Assembly (NCBI GenBank): GCA_051294375.1
Contig: CM119265.1
Span: 23,304,776-23,368,775, forward strand
Reading direction: 5' to 3'
Origin: Paraspadella gotoi
Taxonomy: Eukaryota; Chaetognatha
Length of the DNA: 64,000 nucleotides
Of the stretch, positions 45,056 to 55,637 are shown piece after piece. Every line of letters begins with the position of its first letter. Position 1 is the first letter of the stretch. The notes beneath the pieces are model-generated. The model ran no database searches. It was not told where the DNA came from and was given only the letters and a program-made list of their open reading frames with translations. The translations under genes were made by a program, and so were the position numbers.

Positions 45056-48000
45056 TTAATGTAAAATTGAAATATTAAACAAAGAAAAATTTAAAGAGAT
45101 GTATAACGTTCCGGCGGGACTCCGGCGCCGCGCCTCAGAGACCGACGAGGAGGTCGAGGAGGTGGTGGTGGCGCCGGGGCGGGCGGTGGCGGCGATGGGT
45201 GGAGATCCACCAGGAACTTCAATATCTCCGCCCCCGCCTCCGTATGAGTCGTCCTCACGTGAACCGTTCATCGATGGCCGCCGGATCATCGATATCTCTG
45301 GGCGACACAGAAGACCGGCTAATGAAATGGCGAAAAAAAGGCAATGCGTCGAGTGCAGACGTCTCGATCGCGCTACGCTAACGTCTGGGACGCACGACAG
45401 CAGCGTCGAAAGTAAGAATGACGAGGGGACGATGAACGCCACGTTGATGCGCCCCCGCGGTGAAAACAAATCGCTCTCTGGAGAAAGGAGAAAATCAGTT
45501 TTAACTAAAAAATAAATTAAAAAAGGAGAATGAGATATATGTAAAAGATATAAAAATATAAAACTGAAGAGAAAGATGCCAAGAATTGTTCCAGACTCTT
45601 ACCAGAAGAAATTCAGAGCGCGTCGGTGGGGACGGTGGCGGGCCCTGACGCGCGCCGCAGTAATCGGGAGAGCAAGAGAGGGCGTGGCCCCCGTACGCTC
45701 TCCGTCGTCGTGGTAAGGGGCGTACGTCACCGTCGGCGCCTCCGTCGTCGTCGTCGCCTTCGTCGACATCGCCGTTGTCGTCGTCGCCTTCGTCGCCTTC
45801 GCCGACATCGCCGTCGTCGTCGTCGCCTTCGTCGTCGTCACCACCGTCGTCGTCGCCATCGTTGTCGTCGTTGTTGAGGAGGAGAGGAGGTCGACTAGGA
45901 TTTTGAAGGTCGTACCCCCATCCCTTCACTGGATGAAAAACAAAGAAAAAGAAAGAAAAATAAAAAATAATAAAAAGTCGGCGAAAAAAAATGAACCATG
46001 GTAATAGGTTGATAGACGACTAAGAACGAATTTTACTCTTCTCTTGTAGTCATGGGGGAGGAGAGTCCTCCGGCGCCCGTCAAGAAGTTGTAAACAATGC
46101 CGTCGAGATCCCCGGTGATGGAGGGTGAGTCCCTTCCAAGAGGAAAGGGAAGTCAGTCACCAGGGTCTCGACTTCTCGAAAGGTGGGAGACGGGGCATGA
46201 CCGGATGGAGAGGAGCGATGATGGAAGCCGGTTGGGAAAGACCGGATGAGTAAGGCCCTCCACCATCTCGTCGATCCAGGACTCGGACGACGGGCCCGGA
46301 GCCGACTCCGCGTCATCAATCCAGTGGATGAGGGGAGTGGCCAGTGGATCGCTCATTGGTGCGCGGAGGCGGGAAAGAGGAAGATCCTGGAGATGGAGAT
46401 CGAGAAAATGCCTCTGCGCGGGGGGGAGACTCTCTGGGGGACGAGGGACCGGAAAGGTGATCTCCGGAACAGAGAGAGGTCTCCGGGAACCAAAGGCAGA
46501 AGAGAAAAGATTAGGCAGGTTGTTTTATCTTGAAATCTTGTTTCTCCTGAGTTTTAGGATGAATGATTGTAAATTCTGACGAGGAGTGACGTTCCCTCGT
46601 GGGTGTAGTCAGTGTGGAAATGTCGAAGGAATCTGCGACGGAGGAGCAGCTGGGACGCCCTCCATACGAAGAGGTAGTTGTAGGGGGGTTCCTGGTCCAG
46701 TAAGTGGAGATGCAGGATGAGTGGAGTTATGTGACCTCACTCTCCTGCCAAACAATCTCGGGCGTGACGCGACGGCGTTTTGGGGGATTTTGGAAAAATG
46801 TTTCTCTGGGGGATGGAGCTCGGCGTCTACTGGAATCTGTGGAGGCGGGGGAGGAGGAATCCGAGTTGAGGTCCGAGTCTGGAGAGTTGGACCTCAGATC
46901 CCTCTCCCCTGGAAGGTGATGGTAGGGAGGCCGAGGATTGACCAGGGGATGGGTGGTGGGCATTGCCATCCCTGGTCCGAAGAAGATCCCCGGGAGAAAG
47001 TTGGTGTTAACGGTCTCAGCCACCCAGCGCCTACTTTCCCCCGAAGTCGGAGTAGCGGGGGTGCATGTGGCGCCACGGTGAATGAGGAATTGGCGCCGAG
47101 TCAGTAGTGGGGGCGTGGGAGGGCATGAGACCGGGTCCGGGACGGCGTTGGAAGGTGGTTGGTACCTAGGAGTAAAAAGAAAAGAAATTTAAAGAAAAGG
47201 AAATGGATAAATTATAAACAAAGCATAAATGATGAGAATTCTGAAATAACATACGGGAAAGGGGGGTCCTCCGAGTGGAAGATAGTGCTTGGCTCCACTA
47301 TCTCGAAGGTGCCACGTCGAGGAAAAGGGGAGCGTTGAGAGGCCGAGGGGAGCGGGGAGTCATCATGGCGGTACCCCGAGATCCAAGGGGAGCCGCCGAA
47401 GATCCACTGCTCCCACCGGATTTGACGCTCGGCGTCCTCCGGAAACTGACGGCGCGGGTGTAGGAGCCGAACGACCAGGGCTCCACACCATGAATGCTGG
47501 GAGCGCCGGGGAAGTAGGCCCACATAGTTTCCGGGGACGCCGATGCAGCCCCGCAGATCCTCGGTGGCCCCGACGGGGGGATCCCTGTCGACGCGCCACC
47601 CCATGTGGGGAAAACAAGGGCAGCTGTGTCGACGCCCGGGTAGCTGAAGAAGTAAGAAAGAAATTGAAAAGTTGAGAAAAGAACAAGATATAAATTTTAA
47701 ATCGAGTTTAAAATGAAACAAGTTTAACAAGTTATTTTAGTGTTAAGTCGAATGGGGTGTTTTAAACAAAACATCAAGAAAAGCTTACCACAGTTCCGAA
47801 GCGGTGTCGTGCCGAAGTGTACAAAATCCTGGGGGGATCCCCGCACTCCGATGTATGCATCTCCTCTATAACGAATAGAGGAGGATCGGCGCAGTGGCAG
47901 GTCTGTCGTTCCCGAGTGACGAAGACCCCGCCGCCTAGAGTCATGCGGCGAGTGAGACGTAGCTCGAGAGTCAGAACCTCCGTGTGAAGCCGAGGAGTGT

Positions 48001-48076
48001 AGGGAGCCAGGAGACCAGGGGGCGTAGGCCGGATAAAGTTCGAAAAAATGAGGGACAGAACCCAGCGGAGTTGGTT
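45056..48076 (-). pseudogene. Retroelement antisense gene, copy D2 (exons 2-6)
   Basis: Exon 2 is partial (48,076-47,786, GGGVFVTRERQTCHCADPP, IEEMHTSECGDPPRILYT). Exon 3 (47,643-47,255) is intact at 389 nt: MGWRVDRDPPVGATEDLRG, SWCGALVVRLLHPRRQF, WEQWIFGGSPWISGYRHDD. Exon 4 is 47,165-46,037, frameshifted, with DLNSDSSSPASTDS. Exon 5 (45,928-45,603) has GWGYDLQ and then a GAC-repeat tract read as Asp-rich after a 1-base loss. A last exon from about 45,475 has RINVAFIVPSSFLLSTLLSC, a candidate membrane anchor, then a Gly/Pro-rich tail to about 45,056. It lies directly 3' of integrase, in reverse orientation. Exon 3 differs from copy B by few residues (PEDAERQI against PAEAERQV), so the protein frame has been kept. 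Confidence 0.65.
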
Positions 48077-48086
48077 NNNNNNNNNN
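48077..48086. other. Assembly gap (10 N) joining two gene copies
   Basis: Placed between exon 2 of D2 and exon 5 of D1. It is a join between two members of a repeat family, not necessarily the natural order. Confidence 1.
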
Positions 48087-51083
48087 TCGTCGTTGTTGAG
48101 GAGGTGAGGGGGTCGACTAAGATAATCTGGAGGTCGTACCCCCATCCCCTCACTGGATAAAAAAATAAAGGAAGAAAGAAAAATAAAAAATAATAAAAAG
48201 TCAGCGGAAAAGGATGAACCATGGTAATAGGTTTATAGACGACTAAGAACGAATTTTTTACCTCTTCTGTTTGTAGTCATGGGGGAGGCGAGTCCTCCGG
48301 CGCCCCGTCAAGAAGTTGTAGGACAATGCCGTCGAGATCCCCGGGGGTGGAGGGTGAGTCCCCTTCCAAGAGGAAAGGGAAATCCGTCACCAGGGTCTCG
48401 ACTTCTCGAAAGGTGGGAGATGGGGGCATGACCGGATGAAGAGGAGCTAGAATGGAGGCCGGATGGGAAAGACCGGATGGAGTGAGGCTCTCCACCATCT
48501 CGTCGATCCAAGACTCGGACGACGGGCATGGAGCCGACTCCTCGTCATCAATCCAGTGGATGAGGGGGGGCGGCCAATGGATCGCTCATGGTGGAGGGCG
48601 GAGGCGGAAAATCCGGAGGCGGAAAATTGGAAAAAATGCCCTCTGCCGGGGGGAGACTCTTGGGGCGACGAGGGACCGGAAAGGTGATCTCCGGAACAGA
48701 GGTCTCCGGAACCGGAGGGGTTGAGGATGAATCGTCTCCGGGATGATATAAATCGAGAGGAGGCGTCGGAGTCTGGAGAAGAGGGAGAGCTGACGCCTCC
48801 ATACGAAGAGGTAGAGGGGGTTCAGGGAGAGCAGGAGAGGGAGTGACCTCACTCTCCTGCCAAACATCTCGCGGCGTCGCGACGCGTTGTGGGGATTCTG
48901 AAAGAATGTTTCTTGGGGATGGAGCCTGGCGCCCCCCGATTGGGTCTGTGGAGGCTGGGGAAGAGGAATCCGAGTTGAGGTCCGAGTCCGGAGAGTTGGA
49001 CCTCAGATCCCTCTCCCCTGAAAGAAGTTGATAGGGAGGTCGGGGATGGATCAGGGATGGGTGTGGGCACCAACATGCCCTGGTTCGCAAGAATATCCCC
49101 GGGGAGGAAATTGAGATTCACGGTCTCCGCCACCCAGCTCCTACTTTCTCCCCGAATTGAAGTGGAGTAGCGGGGAGCAGGTGGCGCCACGTGAGGAAGA
49201 GAATTGGCGCCGAGTCAGAAGTGGGGGCGTGGAAGGGCGCGAGACCGCGTCCGGGATGGGCGTTGGAAGGTGGTTGGTACCTAGAGTAAAGAGAAAAGAA
49301 ATTTAATGAAAAAAGAATGGATAAATTGTAAACAAAGCATAAAATGATGGAATTCTGAAATAACATACGGGAAAGGGGGGTCCTCCGAGTGGAAGATAGT
49401 GCTTGGCTCCACTATCTCGAAGGTGCCGCGTTGAGGAAAAGGGGAGGTTGAGAGGCCGAGGGGAGCAGGAGTCATCATTGCGGGTACCCGAGATCCAAGG
49501 GGAGCCGCCGAAAATCCACTGCTCCCACCGGATTTGACGCTCGGCGTCCTCCGGAAACTGACGGCGCGGGTGTAGGAGCCGAACGACCAGGGCTCCACAC
49601 CACAGAATGCTGGGAGCGCCGGGGAAGTACCCACATAGTTTCCGGGGACGCCGATGCAGCCCCGCAGATCCTCGGTGGCCCCGACGGGCGGATCCCTGTC
49701 GACGCGCCACCCATGTGGGGGAAAACAGAGGGCAACTGCGTCGACGCCCGGGTAGCTGAATAAGTAGAAAGGAAATCGAAATGAAAAGTTGAGAGGAGGA
49801 CAGAATAATTATTTTAACTTGAGAGTCAAAGTTAAAAGTCAAGTTAAGGATAAAATATAAATTTTAAATCGATTTCAAATTGAAACATAAGTTTAACGAG
49901 TTATTAGTGTTAGTCGAATGGTGTGTTTTAAACAAAATATCAAGAAAAGCTTACCACAGAGTCCCGAAGCGAAGCCGCGCCGAGGTGATAACATCCTGGG
50001 GGGATCCCGCACTCCGACGTGTGCATCTCCTCTATAACGAATAGAGGAGATCGCGCAGTGGCAGGTCTGTCGTTCTCGAGCGACGAAGACCCCGCCGCCT
50101 AGGGTCATGGCGGCGGTGAGACGTAGCTCGGAGTCAGAACCTCCGTATGGAGCCGAGGAGTGTAGGGAGCCAGGAGTCCAGGGCGTGGGGCCGAATAAGT
50201 TCGAAAAAATGAGGGACAGGACAGCGGACGCTTATAGTGGGGTCCTGGACCTCGACGGGCGTTGCGGAGAGGCCGTGAGTGAGAAGTGCCGGCGGCCGAG
50301 GTGGTAAAGACTCTGGAATGGCCAGGGGAGCACCATTTTCGTTGAGGGCCCGGATGGCCAGGCCACCGACAAAAATATACTCTCTGTGAGCCCCGCACGA
50401 CGAACTAAAAAAGCAGAAGGAAAATGTGGGAACTTTTAAAAAGAGAGGAATAAACCAAAGGAACATCGAAAAGAAAATTAGAAATAAAAATGAGCACCGA
50501 AGTAACCCGGTATTGTATAAATACAAATAAAAAAGCTAAAAATAAAAACCGAATTCCTTAAAAAATAAATGTCGTATGTACGATTATAACCCAAATGAAT
50601 AATCAAGATTATTCCTGTCATTAGACGTAAAACATATTATTCAATAGTTATTTTTACGTGACTTAATAATCTCTTTGTTTAGAATGATAGTTAACAAAGG
50701 AGAGCTTTCTCCAAAAAAGGATTTATCGAGCATTCCGTTTTCGATCAATTTGTCTTAATTAATTCTTAACTATTGATTATTGATTATTGATTGATCATTT
50801 CGTCTTTTAATCAATTTCAACCTAAATGTTGTACTGTCCTTATTATTATAGTAACTTTCTAAACATGGTCAAGTTTTTGAACTTGTATGGAACTTATTAT
50901 TGTTGTCATAACAAACTTAATAGCCCACAATATCCAAAATTTAATATGTTATATTTGTGAAAACGCCCTACTACATTTGTTGTAATACTGTAATTGACAC
51001 TTGTGAATGTACTGTACTTACATGAGCAGGAGCCAAGAGGCAAGGGCCAGGATGCATGAGCCGAGAGTGAGGAGTGAGGCCAT
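48087..51083 (-). pseudogene. Retroelement antisense gene, copy D1 (exons 1-5)
   Basis: Exon 1 is 51,083-51,022 (MASLLTLGSCILALASWLLL, donor GTAAGT, phase 2); 2, 50,404-49,955; 3, 49,755-49,369; 4, 49,280-48,262; 5, 48,152 to the gap. Joining exons 1 and 2 gives ...WLLL-I-SSCGAHREYIFVGG, a textbook secretion signal with cleavage expected after the SCGA stretch. Exon 4 is Pro/Ser-rich and reaches a stop in EDSPPP-TGA; the same bases hold ATG in the next frame (48,280-48,277), opening MTTNRR and continuing through the splice as VRGWGYDLQIILVDPLT. Frame changes in exons 2, 3 and 4 break this copy. Confidence 0.65.
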
Positions 51084-51164
51084 GGTGGGGTAACGAGAGA
51101 AAAATAAACGATAAATTTGTGAGGGAAAAAATTTGGTGTCGGGGAAAAAATGAAAATGAGTGAA

Positions 51165-51349
51165 AGTGATCTTACCGTCCTTTAAATAGGTGGCATCTCC
51201 CCCGGCCGATCTTTCAATAAAGTTAACTTGGGTGGCCAGGTTGAAACAAATGAGGTGAGATACGTCAATTTGACGACATCGTAATGAAACGATGAGATCG
51301 GGAACCCTTTCTTCGCTGAGGAACAGCTGTTTTTCTTTGTGGGGGAGGG
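51165..51349 (-). promoter_or_regulatory. Antisense promoter and polypurine tract, copy D1
   Basis: TATTTAAA at 51,188-51,181 lies about 100 bp before the ATG at 51,083. On the plus strand GGGGGAGGG (51,341-51,349) abuts the LTR. The minus-strand gene and plus-strand reverse transcription therefore use the same 185-bp segment. Confidence 0.75.
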
Positions 51350-51753
51350 TGTAACAGATTGAGAGAGAGAGGGAGTTCCAAAAGGAGGAACGGAGATAAA
51401 AAGAGGAAAAGGCGGGACGCCAGCCGCGTCGCGCGAGAATCGCTCGCCGCTTTTTCCGAGAACCGCTCGCCGCTTTTTCGGAGAAAGGAGAAGGAGATAG
51501 AGACAGGGAAATAGAAGGAGGAGAAGATATAAAAGGTGAAGGAAAAGGGAGAGCGGAAGGAAGCAGTGAAAAGTAAAGGAGAGAAAAGTCGTAGACCACC
51601 ATGCTGTAAAAAATTTCCTTTTTGTATTATCTACTTGTAATAAAAGACTAAACAAATAAACTCAAAACTACCTTCTTTCTTCTAAAAACTCCCACGTTAT
51701 AACTAAACGGTTCACGCCGAGCTAGCGAGTTGTTTGTAGCGTTAGATGCTACA
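51350..51753 (+). mobile_element. 3' LTR of element D (LTR-7)
   Basis: TGTAACAGATTGAG to GATGCTACA, 404 bp, preceded by the polypurine tract and followed by TTTA. Confidence 0.9.
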
Positions 51754-52100
51754 TTTAGTCATTTTCCCATTAGATTATCACTTCTTTTCTACTTCTCTTA
51801 CATCGTCAGTTTCGTCACAATTCTTCACCTTCTCCTCACTTTTATTATTATTATTTTCGTCTTCTACACTACTTACCTTTTTCATATTACTTTGTTTTGT
51901 TTGTTTTAATTTGTTTTCTTAAATTTACTTACCAACGAAACGAAAGAAAAACCATCAAATAACATAGCTATAAAATATAAACCTAAAAATGTTCAGATGG
52001 GTGAAACGGCGATGGTCCACGCCATGACGACTCGATCTGAGTGTAATCTCAAATTAGGAGAGACTGTCGTCATCCCTGAAGGGTAAGAGATGATAACTTA
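51754..52100. other. AT-rich, no gene seen
   Basis: No feature recognised between element D and the minus-strand gag remnant. Confidence 0.5.
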
Positions 52101-52479
52101 CCTAAAACTTACCAAAAGAGGTACCTAGTGATATTCTGGTCTGCTCAGGAACTGAATCGTTGTCATCGGGGGCTCGGTAGGTCTCGTGCGGAGCCGGTGG
52201 CGCCGCGTGGAAACGCGTGAGTGAATCGTCACTCGCTACACTTCCGGTTCTCCTGGAGACGTCGTCGCTGTTTCCCCGAAGCGGATCAGTTCCCTTGAAG
52301 TCGTCGGAGGGGTTGAGCTCGGCCCAGCCTTCGTTTAGGATGAGGCGGGGGACGAGGGTGATGATTGAAACGGTGCGGGGGGAGAGCACGGTCCCTTTCT
52401 TTCTCCCCCCCCTTCCCAGGCTTCTTTCGATCCTTACTTGGTTGAGACGACCGTGGCTTGAAGCGAGATCCGGAGTTCT

Positions 52480-53500
52480 TTGGGCGTTTCTCCGGATGTA
52501 TCTTCTAACAGTCGTCACGACGGTGTCCGGCGACGCGACAGTCCCAGTACGCTCCGGTGGCACTTTTGGAAGCGGCGCTGCTGGAGGCGCTACTCCCGGA
52601 AGAGCCGACGGCGTGGACTACAGCCTTCGACTCCTCGGATTAGCCTTGTGTCTCCTACGATCCAAGAGGGCCTCTTAGATTTCTCATGAACACCTCTCTC
52701 ACCTTCGTCTCGATCTGGGAGTTGTCATACTCGCGGACGGCGAGCGTTTGAAGGCGAGCTGCGTACATCAACATCGTCTCATCTTTCTTTTTGACTGCAC
52801 TTTCCAACTCGTGGCGTGCAGCTTCATCCAATGACGTCTCGAGACGGTCAAATAGGTGATCACGAACCTCATCTTAAGTGGCGTCCGAGCCTGCTGCTTT
52901 CCGGGCTTGTATATAGTTTGTGGCCATGGTGCCCGGAACTCCGTTCAACAATGCAACAAATTTCCCTCTCCAAACCTTTCGCGCCATCTCACTGGATTCT
53001 GCCTCTTCCTGGATTCATCGGACCCAGAAACCGGCGCTGACGAGGGAGGAGAAAGTTTGGAGCGCAATAAACGTTGGAACGGGAGCGGGCGGACACGCTG
53101 AAGGCGGCGCGGGCGGCACGCCGGTCGGTGCCGGCGACGCCGGAAGTGACGCGGACAACGTCGACGTTACGGACGGCGCTCTCTCGGGCGGCGAGAAAGT
53201 GACAGTAGGAATCGCGACATCGGGCGGAGCAATGACTTCTCCTGTAGACAAGAGTACCTGCATCGTCGATGCGAATTGAGTCGGCTGCTGTTGCATCTGC
53301 AGCATTTGCGCCACCATCTCTCTGAGGAGCGTCACCATCGTCTCCATAGTCGGAACTGGTTCAATCTTATTGTCATTCACCTTAGCAAAAATCCTGGATT
53401 GATGCCCCTTACTAGTTTTCCACCCGCCTAAAAAACTAGTAAGGCACCAGAATGGTTGGCGCGAGGGAGGACACCTTTTTGACGTGAGATCCACTCTAAA
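52480..53500 (-). pseudogene. Broken gag, paralogue of the 20-21 kb gag
   Basis: The minus strand has METMVTLLREMVAQMLQMQ, AIPTVTFSPPERAPSVTS, then ARKVWRGKFVALLNG, DEVRDHLFDRLETSLDEAA and ETMLMYAARLQTLAV, the same order as 21.1-20.1 kb. A stop replaces the residue before DEVRDH, and a deletion near 53,010 removes the linker. Further on, a degenerate zinc knuckle (DCRVAGHRRDDC, first Cys lost) lies near 52,500-52,545. Confidence 0.75.
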
Positions 53501-53579
53501 AAGAATAATTTTTTATGCATGATTGATATTTATAAATAAATATTAAGGAAGTAGAAAGTAAAATTAACCTGGTGGGATG

Positions 53580-54410
53580 ACGATCGGAGTTGAACTTTTC
53601 CCAACCAAATTTTTTTTCATCTTCTTCCCCTCATTGCCCCTAATTGCTCGTTCTCGCCGTGGATCATCGACGACTGTGACGCCGCAGAGGCCAAGTCCTG
53701 CTGCAATTTTTCATTATCCGTCCGCACCACATCGAGCAACTGAAGGCGCTCTCGTACGGATTTTATTTCGTCCTCCTCGGATGAGTCCGAATTGAAGGGG
53801 GGCGGCGTTTGACGCCGGACGGAAAATTGTGGGAGCGACGCCCACGATTCCGAATGGGGCGTTCGATCAGCGCTCGGGTCACGTGATCGGGAACGCGCAC
53901 GTTGCATCGTCTGCCGGCTGTAATCCAGGGAATCTGCACGTGAAAGGCCGCGGCCGCGCGGTCTCGTCTCTTCCTTTTCTCTGTCGCTCTCCGGAATCAC
54001 TTCCGGTGGCGCCGCGATCGCCTTCTGTGGCTTCTCCGGCCGGCACAAAGGGACCTACTCTCTCTCTATACGCTGCTCTTCCGGCGGCGGCTGCGACGGC
54101 GGACACGTGAGGTCCTTCGGCTCAGACAGAGACGTCGGCGGTGAGCTCCCGCACGTCGCAACGCGCACCTCCCCCTTTAGGTTCGAGAACCTGTGAACTA
54201 CCTCCCGACTGCCGTCCGGGAAGACGTCGACACGATAGGCGGCGTTCTGCGTTCTCGGTAAACGATAAGCTGGCGTGCTGCAGCACCTGCGGCGACTCTG
54301 ACGCTACTGGCGGGTGGAGTAGCCAAAACTCGAATATTTCCCGGAGCTGTTGGCGACTTAGCTCGTCAATCATCGCGCCATCCTGCGTCTCTCTTCTCTC
54401 TCTTTTTTCA
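53580..54410 (-). CDS. Minus-strand frames of a gag-like protein, unknown
   Basis: A frame from about 54,395 begins MIDELSRQQLREIFEFWLL and closes at VRELTADVSV-stop (54,119). Others at 54,106-53,617 include RPRGRGLSRADSLDY, SRSRDPSADRTPHSES and a helical stretch IKSVRERLQLLDVVRTDNEK. The Arg/Ser-rich linker and coiled coil resemble retroelement gag N-termini. No domain was recognised and the frames are not joined by clear splice sites. Confidence 0.3.
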
Positions 54411-54655
54411 GCGCGGCCCTTCTCCTGACAGAGAAGTCCAGGGAAGAAAACGCCGTTTCCCTTCTCTTTCACTCTAGCGCGGCCCTTCTCCTGTCAGAGA
54501 AGTCCAGGGAAAACGTCGTTTCCCTTCTCACTTAGCGCGGCCCTTCTCCTGTCAGAGAAGGCCAGGGAAAACGTCGTTTCCCTTCTCTTTCACTCTTCTT
54601 CTGCAGGGCCCTTCTCCTGGCAGAGAAGCCCGGGGAAAAGCGTCGTTTCCCTTTG
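54411..54655. repeat. Tandem repeat, about 60-bp unit, four copies
   Basis: Units contain gcggcccttctcctg, cagagaagtccagggaaaac and gtcgtttcccttctc. Confidence 0.9.
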
Positions 54656-54719
54656 GCGTTCCTGAGGAAAAAATTGGTTAACGCCTTCCTGCCCTGCCTT
54701 CCTTTCTTCTCCGCTCTTA

Positions 54720-55145
54720 GATATTTGACAAGCAATCTCGATAAGTTTGGAATTAATAAATAATGATCCGCACTTCCACTTCCACTAATACCATCTTCAT
54801 AACCTTTTCGTTTTGAAATTCTCAAAGGATAAAAATGCTTTTTCTTTTTCTCAAATTCCGCGAATAATTTGGGTTCGTTTATAATTTTCTCATCGTCAGT
54901 TTCCTCATCCTCGGCGTAATCAGTACCTGAGTACCTCGTAATGGTTCAGACTCATCTTCATCAATTGTGAAAACATTCATTGCTAAATTTTCATTTAACT
55001 TCTCCAAGCATTCAATTTCTCTCAAACTTATAGAAAAAATTAAACCCTTGGTATTTACTTTATCCATGTATTTATAATATTTTGATGCTCGATTAGCATT
55101 GGAAGATTGTGGAAACATCTTGGCCAAAATGCACATTTTGACCGA
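54720..55145 (-). pseudogene. Broken PolB-type polymerase fragment, copy 2
   Basis: The minus strand has ANRASKYYKYMDKVNTKGL, IFSISLREIECLEKLNENLA, MNVFTIDEDE, then after frame changes HFYPLRISKRKGYEDGI and HYLLIPNLSRLL. This parallels the first half of the fragment at 5.6-6.6 kb but keeps different bases, so the two are separate insertions of one family. It breaks off before the exonuclease motif and joins the 60-bp repeat. Confidence 0.6.
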
Positions 55146-55236
55146 TAGCTTAGGGCGTAATTCCCCGGGAGAAAGCAAGTGAGACAATCACAATGACCAA
55201 GAAAGTGTAGATTGTGAGGTAGGCCATCGTGATCTC

Positions 55237-55345
55237 GGGCCACATCATTCGGAGTTTGGCCGCCCGGTTCCTGGGGTCGTGGGTTCGAGCCCCACTCTGA
55301 AGGTATATAACAAGCGTCAGTGTGGCCCTATCTAAGCTCTCGACA
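55237..55345 (+). repeat. tRNA-derived (SINE-like) sequence
   Basis: A perfect T-arm, GTGGG-TTCGAGC-CCCAC (55,279-55,295), contains a consensus B box GGTTCGAGCCC. TTTGGCCGCCCGG about 30 bases upstream is a weak A box. GGGCCACA (55,237) and TGTGGCCC (55,321) are complementary. The spacing is too long for a functional tRNA. Confidence 0.55.
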
Positions 55346-55637
55346 GGGAGAAGAGGTAAGGTAAGGATAAATATATTGTTAAGAAAGGTAACACAGCAAA
55401 GTATTTAACATAAAGAGTAAGAGGAAAGTTTCGCCGTGAGTCTGTGAAGTTAAGCGCCCATCTACTAAGGGATTTTCTCGAGGCCACGGGGATGAAGAGA
55501 AGGCGACGACGAGGGGAGGAAAAGGAGGGGATGTTGAGAGGGGGAAGAGAAGATCCGGGAAGAGGCGAAGGGTGGCGTGTCTTGCATCCTCTAATGTTTT
55601 TACGCCCTCCATCTCTCGTCCTCCTTCTCATTTTCAG

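Larger units (their letters stand above)
39674..51753 (+). mobile_element. Ty3/gypsy-family element D with antisense gene
   Basis: In order: 5' LTR, truncated (39,674-40,033); RNase H-integrase part of pol (40,040-40,719 and 43,967-44,871, split by a DNA transposon); antisense gene sequence (45,056-51,083, two joined copies across a 10-N gap); antisense promoter and polypurine tract; 3' LTR (51,350-51,753). Gag, protease and RT are deleted: the LTR sequence breaks off at AACGGTTCACGC and continues directly in pol. The flanks are ATTA on the left and TTTA on the right, so the target duplication is imperfect or the two LTRs come from different insertions. It sits in the 18-kb intron of the WD-repeat gene. 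Confidence 0.8.

Noticed and set aside
55237-55328. Functional tRNA gene
   Set aside because: The T-arm is perfect, but 25 bases separate it from the complementary 3' arm and no anticodon arm fits. It is better read as SINE-derived.
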